DNA of 64,000 nucleotides, from contig LUCM01000530.1 in NCBI GenBank assembly GCA_008360955.1, positions 92,476 through 156,475 of the forward strand, read 5' to 3'. A model generated the notes under the pieces. The model had not been told where the DNA came from, did not search any database, and saw nothing but the letters and a program-made list of their open reading frames with translations. How positions within the stretch are numbered: the stretch's first letter is position 1; each line of letters begins with the position of its first letter. This stretch comes from Fasciolopsis buskii (taxonomy: Eukaryota; Platyhelminthes; Trematoda; Plagiorchiida; Fasciolidae). The translations under genes were made by a program, and so were the position numbers. Shown here one piece after another: positions 12,287 through 22,715 of this stretch.

Positions 12287-13449
12287 TGGGTATGCACAAA
12301 TCAAAGCCCGTGAACATCGAGTCCAGATACGGACAGATTACTCCCGGGTAAAATAATGTACTAAACATTTGGAACGTCTCTAGGTTGAAACAAACCAACA
12401 TCCAGCGTGAAAAAGAGGAAAAAGACGTAAAAGAACGTGGGAAGAGAGATTCAAACAAATTGGCCAAAAAGGAGGGAGCGCAATGAACACATTGTGACAA
12501 CGGAATCTACTGTGAATAAATGAAGAGTACCCGGTTAGAACTGATCATAAGATTATGAATAGTAACAGATAATTCCAGAGCTTCGTCGATAGAGCACTAG
12601 ATGAACGGTCGGCAAAAATGATTGTCGCGTTCAACTTCGTCAGAGCGGAATAACACGAGAGTAAAATTAGGGATAAGCAAATGAACCCGGAGGGAAGTGC
12701 ACATTTTGGATTGGGCTAACGAAAAATATTAAAAAGAATTTCTGAAGGCATGGCATTCGACGACAAACTCAGTCAATGGAGACATCGGGCTAAACCAACT
12801 GTACAATCTTCTAACGCACAACAAGTTTCAATAACCCCAGAAACCGGACGACAATCAATAAACTCAATCGTGAATGTAATGCGAAAGGAAAGTCGTAATT
12901 CGATTGCAAATTGATGATGCAATTGGACTCACAAGAGTGGAACCAATGAGTTAAAATCCCGCAACTGGTAGCAAACGAAAGTTTCCGGGTCACGTTGGAA
13001 AAAAGATGCTAGCAACTTATCGGAGTTAGTAATACAGCTATTTCTAAGTCATCTTGATGATGATTTGTCAAAATCGAGTTACTATCATAGTGTATCTGGT
13101 TCAGCAAACATCGAGTTTGGGCCGGGGGGGGGCACACATGTGCTTCATGCTCTCCGCTACTGAATTCCGGGAATTCGTCGGAATCGAACAATTTTATCAC
13201 GAGGCGTAAACAAACTTGGACACTTTGTTATCTCCTGTCCATATATAAGGGATCGAAGTGTTCACTAGATACTTGTTCTATCTCATCAAGTAGGCATACT
13301 CAGGATTTGTCTGTCCATTGACTTCAATACTTCGATATACCGTGAGTATTGTTGACATGGGAATCATATATTCAAAAGTCGAAAATGTGAACAACTCGAC
13401 AGTCCGATATCTTTCGAACATGCCGAGTGCATGATCGTAGGGAAAGGTG

Positions 13450-13640
13450 GATGCTAGGTGAATGCGAACGAACCAACAACCGCGACCCTAAGATTTGGGG
13501 CGATATGGAATGAGATGAGGTTCAAATAGGTCAAGTGTAGTGACAAGCCGAAACAACCACAGTGATTTGCGGCTCTGGGGTGGCAGATCTCCAATATACT
13601 TAACCGCTGTCGGTCAGGAAACATAGCTGTGAACAATAAT
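13450..13640. repeat. Interspersed repeat shared with 48180-48300
   Basis: GGCGATATGGAATGAGATGA and TCAAATAGGTCAAGTGTAGT correspond to TGATATGGAACCACATAAAA and CCAATAGGTCAAATGTGGCA at 48228-48268. The minus-strand reading of both gives an HLTY..FHI.P..R pattern, but the frames are not otherwise convincing. Family unknown. Confidence 0.4.
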
Positions 13641-13699
13641 TGATGTTTATACATCAACCATCACCAATCTGTAGTGAAGTGAAAATCAATATATTTATA

Positions 13700-13722
13700 A
13701 CAATATATATATATATATATAT
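13700..13722. repeat. (TA)n microsatellite
   Basis: Short TA array in the presumed intron beyond the 13780 donor. Confidence 0.9.
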
Positions 13723-13779
13723 CCATAATATGTTTGTGATTAGCATCCAAGTGATTACCAAACTGATGACAGAACTCAC

Positions 13780-14190
13780 CACATAGTCCAATTTTATTTT
13801 TTCATATTCGATGTCCGTTCCTAAGGATGGAATTCTTGGCCAATCGAATGTAGTATTGCTTGATTTGCTTGCATCGGTAGATCGTAAATTCGTCCACCAC
13901 GATTGGATTCGAGCTAACACCGAATGATAGGTGACTTCCAATGTGTTAAGTATATCCCAATCATCCCATGGACAGGAAGTACATTCCATCGTCTCTTCAA
14001 CGGGTGGAGGAGGAGCAGGAGGACCACATGGTGACAAAGTCGAGGCGGACAAAAGTAACAGGCCTGCATTCCTAGTGTTCAAATAGGATACCGTATAACC
14101 GAACGGACGACTGATTGAATTGGCTGTCAAACGAAATCCCACGGGCAAAGTGGTCGTGAATAGTTTGACATGACTCAGGAAACGATCCAT
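13780..14190 (-). CDS. Unassigned coding exon with proline run, possible first exon
   Basis: A 137-codon minus-strand frame opens with ATG at 14190 and ends at a strong GTGAGT donor below 13780. It begins MDRFLSHVKLFTTTLPVGF, passes a proline-rich turn (CGPPAPPPPVEE), a CTSCPWDDWD acidic-aromatic motif and ends EYEKIKLDYV. A TTGAAAATAG acceptor sits only twelve bases before the ATG, with an in-frame TGA between. That suits a trans-spliced or 5'-leader acceptor before a first coding exon. I do not recognise the protein. It lies between the ATAD1 exons and the membrane gene and could belong to a separate small gene. Past the donor the frame runs into a (TA)n tract, which is intron. Confidence 0.45.
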
Positions 14191-15183
14191 TCACGGTACC
14201 TATTTTCAAATAAAGGTGAAAAAAATCCCGGCAATCAAAATGTCGATTTGGTGGCCGAATAAATAGTACTAATATCGAAAATGTAGAGTACAAAACTGAA
14301 AATGACGTGTGAGTGATTTCCGGATCCTAACAATCGAATAGGGGAATTAGGATGAACGGATGTGTTTGCTTCCTTATTCGACAACTATCCATGTGAAATT
14401 CGTATTGATGTACTAAAGCAGAGCAGTTACGGTAGCATGGAAAGTCAATTGCAAAGATCCGAACAGGGCGTATAACTAGAGGACAAATGAAAATCATAAA
14501 ATGTGGGCATCAGTTGCATAAGAGATTTATCGCCCATCCGAACCGATGAAGGTAGGACGTGAAACAGTGAAGTGACGTTTGAATCGCTTTCAGTGGTAAT
14601 CTTCAGAGATAACACGAGCTGCACACACCAGTGGTCATTATGATCGGGACATGACTAAGGACGATAAAAGAAAAAGACTAAGTTGGTGACATTGATGCTC
14701 TCATCAAATCACTATTTGTAAAAAACAACGGTAACGCACAATTAACGTAACCACACGACCTGCTCATATTCAAGGGCACATAAACGTACTCATTTTATTG
14801 ATTTCTTAACATAGTGGGCGGCCCCGTACCTATCATAACTTCACATGAGAGAATATACTATTGAAAACCTACAGATACTGTATTTCACATGAAGACAGAG
14901 AAAAACGTTGAGCACGTTCATGCACAGATCGATTTAGAGACATTGATCAGTGCGGAAAAACGTATAAACGGCCAATCTACGACGAAGTAAACCGAAAGGG
15001 GAAATGTTCCACACAACAGACTTATGGGAGTAGGTTAGGCCAAACTTCCGAGTACTTTGTCAAAAACTCCGAAAACATCAAAACTGATCTCGGAAAAGTT
15101 TACCACAAACCTGGCCTCTGATCAGCACTACAAGGCAAGCAAAAGATTGGCTAGGCGAGGTCAACATCACGGAAACTTAACCT

Positions 15184-16165
15184 CTAGATAGCATCACCAC
15201 ACCTTGGTGCAGACAAACGCACTGTCAAAGTCGAGGGTTGTGCTTTATTACGACCGGGAACCTTGTAAGCAGCCCCGCCATTGGCAGATAACAACGATGC
15301 GGAGGATCTGAGTACACCGATGCCTTGAAGAGTACGGATGCCAAGTGGTGAACTAACGAGGAACAGTCCACGGCCTGAACACAGGGTCAACGGCCGATAG
15401 CGCCTTCCGAACAACAGAAATCGAGGTCAAACAAATCTCGCAAGTGCGTCTTGTTCAAGGACAGTCGACCCACACAAGCATTTGTTTTTCCTGCATCAAT
15501 CAAGATGTTGACTAGCTTTGGTGTGCTTGGGATGTCGTGCAGCTTTTGATAGAAAGTGTCTTTGATTGCATCGGAACTATAATCTGTGAGCACGCAGGTG
15601 GGACCAATAAACAAATTAAGTCTATTTGAACGGCCATCGATCACCTGATACGCAAAGAGTAAAACAGGTTGCATATGTGCTAGAAACATTACCCTCACGC
15701 TACGCGCAACAGTTGCCTTCCTGTCTGGTGCCAAATGTGTATCCCACTGGTGTTCATCTTCAGCTGTACTACAAAGCTTCACAGTTATAATCTCATCTGC
15801 ATTTTATCATCCCTTTTACCTTCTTTATCAACGAAACCATTTTTACAGGTCTTCAGAATGGAGAAGTTGGCCGGAAGTGAGAGGATTCGACTCAGCGATC
15901 CTATCCGTTTGACTACCCGCATGAATAATGCAGTCAGATGTGGGATGGGCTTTTGTCTAATTCTCTTTCTCTTCTTGATCGGGCTCGAGGAAAAGCCAGA
16001 CAGCAGATGAACGGTTAGACTACCAACGATGTGGTGAATTGGCAATCCAGGTGTCTAGCGTAGCCCATCAGGTTATATCCTGAATCTGGAGTTTGCGGAC
16101 GACGTGGTTGCACTCGGTAATTTCCCAGCCGTCATGCATCCAGTACTCGGTCGGATCACTCCCTA
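15184..16165. mobile_element. RTE-type LINE relic with inverted 5' part
   Basis: 15400-15790 on the minus strand carries an endonuclease remnant: VLTDYSSDAIKDTFYQKLHD, then LVNILIDAGKTNACVGRLSL, matching the YAPTDCS..DEFY..L and AGD-NAQVGRL blocks of RTE endonucleases. 15840-16165 on the plus strand carries a reverse transcriptase remnant with TTRMNNAVRCGMGF and LEFADDVVALG, a FADD catalytic box. The 5' and 3' parts of a LINE in head-to-head orientation fit twin priming or a later inversion. Confidence 0.55.
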
Positions 16166-17754
16166 AGCAATAAAATTCAGCCTCGAAATCTACACGACGA
16201 GAAGAAAGCGTTTTCGAACTTTTCAATCCCTTGTGCCCAACAACTTTTCACCAACGATGGGTCAGTCGGAAATGTATCACCATTCAAATAACTGTGATCG
16301 GCCATGCTACAGAATGGGCATATGAAAGAGCAATTTACCACGAGCACATCTGCAGCTTCGACAAGTGTTGTAGGACGGCAAGGAAGTGAGCCCTTGAACA
16401 AAGACTAGCGTATTTCGTGCTGCAATCCACCGCGTGCTTACTTGGATATACGAAACCTGACCATTACAAGTCAGGGATACCAAGAGGTTGGGCAAAGCGG
16501 GAAGAACGAATCTCCAACAACGAAATCAGAAGGCGATGCTGCGACACTGAACTGCTGTCCACCTTCTGCGCCGTCAGCTGCAAAGATTCGGTCACGTTCT
16601 ACGGTGTTCAGACATGGAAAACTCCCAACAAATGCCATGTTTCGCAGTTTGTTGGGAATGACGTTGTCCTATTGGAGGACAAGTGAAAACGTGAATCAGT
16701 GCCACTAATTGAATCATCTAGGGCTAGGATCAATTTACGGTCACGGTTTACTGGAAACAAAACCGAGCGGCAATCAGCACGGATTTGGCCTCCAAACGCA
16801 ACCTTTTTGGGAATAGCAACGATTCGAGATATGGATGGAGCCGATTTATCACCTAGTAGGATAAATCATGTGACACAAACGACAGAACAAAAACAACACG
16901 ATTAGTGACAGTCCCACGTGAAGACTTTGTCAACCGGATGCTAGATGTTGAAAAACGACGGATTCGACCACTTGTGACCATCATTCACAAATACCTCCCT
17001 CAACAGATCCAGATACAGGCGTGAGATCACCAATAACACTGGCGCATCATTTATTTCGAAGCTCCGGGAAACATAATTTAGTTGGCTGTCCAACCTCGGT
17101 TCCTAGTTTTATTTTACACCAATTGTAGGTACAGTCGATTATTGCAACACAACAGAAACAGGATGAAAGTTCGGAAAATTCCAGCCATGAAAATGAGGCC
17201 TGTTCGAGGGGACATTAGTTGATCGCGCTAGCATCTTTGGCCTTCACACAATTGGATTACGTTATCTCGTAAACGTTAACGTATTCGTATTGGAATTAAG
17301 CAACATTGGATTCTCTGCGTTTTCCCTCTGTGAAAGGTTTGGCGATAGATGATCCGGTTCTGTCGGACATCAGGAAAACCTTTTGTCACTGACTGCATCA
17401 GTTGTTTAGTGACCTAATCGGATAGCTATCCGTTTGTTCTGTCCATGCATGTGTCAACTTAATCGAGGTGAACAGCTAAACCGCACATAAAACAAAATAT
17501 GAGGGACAGCCGTGCTAGCGATTTCCGGATAAACATTCCTAGCCATTATTATGCCATATAAATTGAATATGTTAGCGCCGACTACCTCAAAAAGAATATC
17601 CAATAGGCCTAGCTACTTTAACGCCCAAAAGTTGAAGAACAGTCTTTGCTGTGCCGATTTAATGTAGAAAAATTCAGTTCGTACATGGAATGATCTATTG
17701 TTCTGACGGGATGGACTGAGCAATATAACGAGGAGAGACTTCAAATGCATAGCT
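16166..17754. other. Probable old LINE or unclassified repeat, no gene
   Basis: Several short overlapping open frames occur at 16177-16905, including a minus-strand CSFICPFC cysteine pair, but none forms a recognisable domain. From 16900 to 17750 I see nothing that can be supported. Confidence 0.35.
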
Positions 17755-20029
17755 GACTTTTCACACGTTTCTTCCTCCATATCGCAGTAAGCTACCGTTG
17801 GCGCGGTTCTGTCCAGAACTGTAGATCATACTGGACCACGTACGTCGATTCGGGCCATGCGCTAGTTTGAATGCGATTTTTCCTGCAGCTGAATGGCCAT
17901 CGACGCAGGCCACAAATCCGATTGGCTGTCGAACGTTTGTCTGATTCGGCTGTTCGCAACAGCTACGAATAGAAACTATCCGAGGGACTAAGAACTGCGA
18001 CAAATAGCAGGCGATATACTTCGCAACAAATTTCGCCTGCGGTCCTAGATCTAGCATTCATCAGAAACACTGGATCTCGCAAGCTTCGCCAGGTTTAATG
18101 GAGCAAAAATGCCAGCTGCCTAGCTGCAAGGAAATGAATAAGATGCGTCGGCAGTTGCAGCGTCAGTTGACGACAATCCTTGAGAATGATCACAAAAACT
18201 GGTGGGTTAAGGTAGCCGAAGAGATGGAAGGGGGCGTCCGCTTCAGGTAATAGTCAAAGACTGTTTAAGCTTATACGCGACAGCGGTGGGCGACACAGGC
18301 GAACTTCGGTTAGTGAAGTCGTGTGAAATAAGAATGGAGAGCTCATCCATGGTAGACAGGAAACAATGGACCGTTGGGCAGAACATTTCAAGGATCAGTT
18401 TAACTGGCCATACGCTATCGTATCTAGTCCGACGTCTGGAGCTGTGAATCCTTGGTAAGTGTCACTTGATCCCCAACGGAAGTGGAAGTGGAGTCAAATA
18501 TTCGGCTTCTGAAGAGGGGAAAAGCTGCCGGTCCCGACGACCTTCCCCAAGTTCTTTCCAAATTGGGTAGAGAAGTGCTGATGAAATCACTTACCTCTTT
18601 GCTTCATGATATTTGGAACGAGGAGCGTATCCCGCTATCGTGGGGTGAGTCACTGATTATACCCATCTTCAAGAAGGGTACACGGAGTGACTGCAGCAAT
18701 CAATCATCGTGGGATTAGTTTAATTCCGATAGTTACTAAGGTGTTAACTTCGATAATGCTGCACCGTTTGACACCGATTCGCGAGAGTAATATCCGCAAA
18801 CAACAGGCCGGATTTCGACCAGGTCGAGGTTGCATCGACCAGATAATAACTTTTCCACAGATACTCAAAACGCACCACACGCACCGCCGCCCTAAGATCG
18901 TAGTGATGTAAGATGCTTTAGAAGGTCTCTTGGGATATGAGTCGAACTGGGAAGTGGAGGGAAGCTGTGCGACCTAGATTACGCAGACGACGTCGTGTGC
19001 CTGTTCGAGTCTGCAGACCATGCACAACGGGCACTAGATAGACTGTCGAGGTCTGTAGCTCAGTTCGGCATGTGCTTTGCACCTTCAGAGTGCAAAGTAC
19101 TGTTACAGGACCGGACGACAGCAGCGCCAAACATGAAACTGGATGGAGAGGAAATAACAATGGTGGACCGTTTCACCTACCTTGGTAGCTGCGTGTCTTA
19201 CGATGGTAGCTCAGGATTGGAAGTAACTATGCGTATATCCAAGGCTCGTGCAGCTTACGCTGGATTGAAGCACTTGTGGCGTCGGCCTGATATTTCACTG
19301 AAGTTGAAAGGTCGTGTGTACTGTGCTGCAGTGCGTTCAGTTCTGTTGTACGGTTGCGAGACGTGGAGTATGCGTGTGGGCGATGTTCGTCGGTTGGAGG
19401 TTTTCGACAACCGATGTTTACGTAGTATGGTTAGGATTGGATGGAGTGAGCGGGTGAGCAATATTGAGGTTAGGAATCTGGTATTGGGTGCCACTTCTGA
19501 AAACGGCTTGTTTCATTGTATGAAACTTAGTAGACTACGCAGGTTGAGGTTGGGTCACGTGTTACGTATGACGAACACCCGTCTATCACATCGTGACCTA
19601 TTTTGCGATCCTCCTAAGGAATGGAAGAAGCCATGTGGAGACCAACAGATGACGTGGCAACGTTGGATGAGAAAATGTACAGCGAAGTTAGGTAAAGTAG
19701 GTGTCTCACGCCTTCGTGGTTGGGGTCCGAAAGACTAGTCAACTTGCTGGCTGGAGACACTGAAGGATATGGTAGTGAACCGTGAACAGTGGCGATCGTG
19801 TTGTCATTTTCTGTCGAATCAGAATGATTGAAAACACGTGCGTTTGTACAGTTAGACTGTGTTCCGTGTGTTGGCTGCAGCAGCATCTTATTTTTTCCAG
19901 CCTATGTAGGTCCGCCCACTCCCTGTTCCCATTGGATATTCACCCTTTTTATATAAACGTGTAACTCTGGGGAAAGGCAGCGGTCATTGAGGCTTGCCTT
20001 GCTGTTTAACGCTGAACGGTGATGATGAC
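17755..20029 (+). mobile_element. RTE-type LINE, family A, copy 1, internally deleted
   Basis: The 5' end retains the last part of the endonuclease (SYRWRGS, NGHRRRPQ). RT motifs follow: KRGKAAGPDDLP at 18505-18545, IIPIFKKGTRSDC, and QQAGFRPGRGCIDQI near 18800-18845. After IVVM the central palm (motif A and GVRQGC) is missing, and the frame resumes at CDLDYADDVVCLFE (18970-19010). The thumb is long and readable to 19735: FTYLGSCVSYDGSSG, SLKLKGRVYCAAVRSVLLYG, CLRSMVRIGW and LRLGHVLRM. The 3' untranslated end finishes in TTAACGCTGAACG(GTGATGATG). Confidence 0.8.
18995..19738 (+). pseudogene. RTE reverse transcriptase thumb region, longest open frame in the window
   Basis: A 247-codon frame starts with MCLFESADHAQRAL just after the YADD box and ends RLRGWGPKD. 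It is the C-terminal thumb and tail of the RTE reverse transcriptase. Because the palm core is deleted upstream, the internal ATG is not a true start and the product could not polymerise DNA. Its openness suggests a fairly young insertion. Confidence 0.75.
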
Positions 20030-20555
20030 TTCGAAGGTGCAAAGCACAGGAGACACCAAAAGGGGGCTAGTAAAGTGCATTTCAGGCATGTTCCAAAGTT
20101 TCAAACAAGCACACGATGTTGCCACCACAATCTAGATTACATGGCTTCCCTCCATTTCCCAGTTCGACCACAACATCCCGGACACCTCGTGAAGAGTCCT
20201 GCATCACCTGTCCCATGAAAAAGTTGAACAAGAATGGAGAGATGGGACACCCTTGTCGAACGCCACTAGTCGTTTCGAATGAACGTGACAGTTCAACGTA
20301 TACCTTAACGCGACCATAGGTATGTGAGTACAATTCTCGCAACAGGTTTAGGAGCTTCGCTGGCATACAGCTCCGGTGGAGGGATTCGAATAGCGTTGCC
20401 CGATCCACGGATTCGAAAGCACCTTTCAAGTCCAAAAAGGCTACGATCACAGGGCAGTGCGTTTCGAGTATTTGATGAAGAGTTCTTATCAGGTAGAGAC
20501 CACTTCGATCTGGAGGAGATCCGGCCTGCTGTCCGCCGATGTTACTATCCCGAAT
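19954..20555. repeat. Left copy of a 602 bp identical direct duplication at a scaffold gap
   Basis: These 602 bases recur at 20557-21158 with no difference that I can see by eye. The two are separated by a single N. The content is the 3' end of LINE family A copy 1 plus an inverted RTE fragment. The arrangement looks like two contig ends that overlap but were not merged. Confidence 0.85.
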
Positions 20556-20556
20556 N
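20556..20556. other. Ambiguous base N: scaffold join
   Basis: The only non-ACGT character in the window. It lies exactly between the two identical 602 bp blocks, in the middle of what would be one continuous LINE fragment. Confidence 0.95.
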
Positions 20557-21158
20557 TAAACGTGTAACTCTGGGGAAAGGCAGCGGTCATTGAGGCTTGC
20601 CTTGCTGTTTAACGCTGAACGGTGATGATGACTTCGAAGGTGCAAAGCACAGGAGACACCAAAAGGGGGCTAGTAAAGTGCATTTCAGGCATGTTCCAAA
20701 GTTTCAAACAAGCACACGATGTTGCCACCACAATCTAGATTACATGGCTTCCCTCCATTTCCCAGTTCGACCACAACATCCCGGACACCTCGTGAAGAGT
20801 CCTGCATCACCTGTCCCATGAAAAAGTTGAACAAGAATGGAGAGATGGGACACCCTTGTCGAACGCCACTAGTCGTTTCGAATGAACGTGACAGTTCAAC
20901 GTATACCTTAACGCGACCATAGGTATGTGAGTACAATTCTCGCAACAGGTTTAGGAGCTTCGCTGGCATACAGCTCCGGTGGAGGGATTCGAATAGCGTT
21001 GCCCGATCCACGGATTCGAAAGCACCTTTCAAGTCCAAAAAGGCTACGATCACAGGGCAGTGCGTTTCGAGTATTTGATGAAGAGTTCTTATCAGGTAGA
21101 GACCACTTCGATCTGGAGGAGATCCGGCCTGCTGTCCGCCGATGTTACTATCCCGAAT
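20557..21158. repeat. Right copy of the 602 bp duplication
   Basis: Identical to 19954-20555 as far as I can see. The sequence continues naturally from 21159 with the rest of the inverted RTE fragment, so this copy is probably the one in true context on its right side, as the left copy is on its left side. Confidence 0.85.
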
Positions 21159-21197
21159 CTGTCGAACGAAACCAAAACCAATAAGCGTTGTTTGCAA
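20639..21197 (-). mobile_element. RTE-type LINE fragment (family C), palm core only
   Basis: The minus strand reads IRDSNIGGQQAGSPP, LHQILETHCPVIVAFLDLKG, AFESVDRATLFESLHRSCMP, then TTSGVRQGCPISPFLFNFFM and CNLDCGGNIVCLFETLEHA. These are the template-binding, motif A and motif B blocks of an RTE reverse transcriptase. The catalytic YADD box is replaced by CGGN, so it is dead. The same stretch appears at 20036-20555 because of the duplication. It ends where LINE B material begins. Confidence 0.75.
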
Positions 21198-21267
21198 GTG
21201 ATGGTCAGATGCAACTTCTCCCTAAGTGATGTTTTTGGATACAACATAGAGGAAATTGAATTCGAGA

Positions 21268-22715
21268 AATCTCTGGATTTTGCGCAAGGATCTGCCATCT
21301 TCCTGGCAAATAGGGACAATCACCGATTCACTCCAGTCCTTCGGAATCTCTTCCCTTGCCCAGATTGATCCCAGGAGTTTCGTTTACCTTGATGTTCATA
21401 CTGCACCATCATCATCCTTGAATAGTGATTGCGAAGGTCCATCGGGTCCACCTGCGTTATACAATTAAATAAAACCGATCTCCTTGATCATTTCCATTGT
21501 TGGTCAATCACGTTGTCGGTCCGATCGCCTCGGACGGAAAATCTACCTTCGACAGGCCGTTCCGACTTCGCTAAGTAGCCACGTTTGGCGTTCAAATTAC
21601 CAGTGTTGACCACAATTTCCTTTGAACGCACACTGTAGAGTAACCGAGATAACTCCCATTAGAACCCATATTTGGCCTCATGCACAGATACGACGAACAA
21701 ACAACGCTCCAATCGACTGATGTTCACAAGTACAAAACCGTAAACGGCTGTTGACTGGGATCCAGTCTAATAGTACACACTTCGCCCACTTAATCACATA
21801 GATCCCAAATGCTCGAAGCTGCATCACCGGACACACGAAAAGTGAAGCGAGAAAATGCGATTGCATTTTGTCTACGAAGTCTCATCATAGAACTGGGTTT
21901 CGGAATGCTCGTTTCGCAGATGTAACGTATATTTCGAAAGTTTCAAGAGTTCGCGCTAGGGCAGCTTGTTGCTGTATTTGGGCGAATGTGCGTACGTGGA
22001 AGGAAAATAAGTGAAGTAAACAGAAATTTAAGAAATATTCGCGAGCTGTTTCTTCCCATTCTCTTAGTGCTTCCACCAGATCAATCGGTCAAGCCGCAAT
22101 TCCTCGTGCCAATTTGCGTGGTCCCTACATCGGCTGTACAGAAATTAGAAAGGTTCCCTGTAGAAAATAAGCTGGAGTTATTCGGGTTATCGATATTTCA
22201 CTGCCGTTCACATCGCAGATTGGGTTTTTCTCTAGAAACCAGAACCAGAGTTCTTGACTCAAAAGTCTTACTCACAAAGTAGTCAGGCGTTAACCGAACA
22301 CGGGAACTCGGAGCAGGCGTATACTTATCACTTGATTATCCTTCGCGACGACTGGCGCCGCGTGGAATTCATTGTGTTTGTGTCATTCATTCATGTATTT
22401 TGGTGAGTCAAGCCACTTGACAGGAGAACGATTAGAGTTTCAAACGAATGCCTTTGGTTTCAACAAGAATCTCTCCACAAGGCAGTGAGAAGTGGCTGAG
22501 TGGAAGCTCATTATCTACTTGGAACGACTATTCTTCGACTTAATTTTCCGACTTAGTTGCGAGCTCAAGTTAATCCCCAACCTGGATGACCAGGAAACCA
22601 CTTCGTCAGGCCTTTACTCATTGTCCTAGCAGGCATGATTAGATGTTCGGCTTGAGATAAGCCATCCTCTTTCATTAGTTGAGTCCTAGAGGCAAGAAGG
22701 CCGTCATACTAGGTC
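21268..22715 (-). mobile_element. RTE-type LINE, family B, copy 1
   Basis: This minus-strand copy is nearly identical over about 1.4 kb to 42785-44220 in opposite orientation. On the minus strand it reads ALREWEETAREYFLNF, then CVLLDWIPVNSRLRFCTCEH (the DWIPVNSRL block of the RTE endonuclease), KEIVVNTG-NAKLGYL (a decayed AGD-NAQVGRL block), then a jump to RT sequence near VIVPICQ. Small deletions and stops make it non-functional. Confidence 0.7.
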
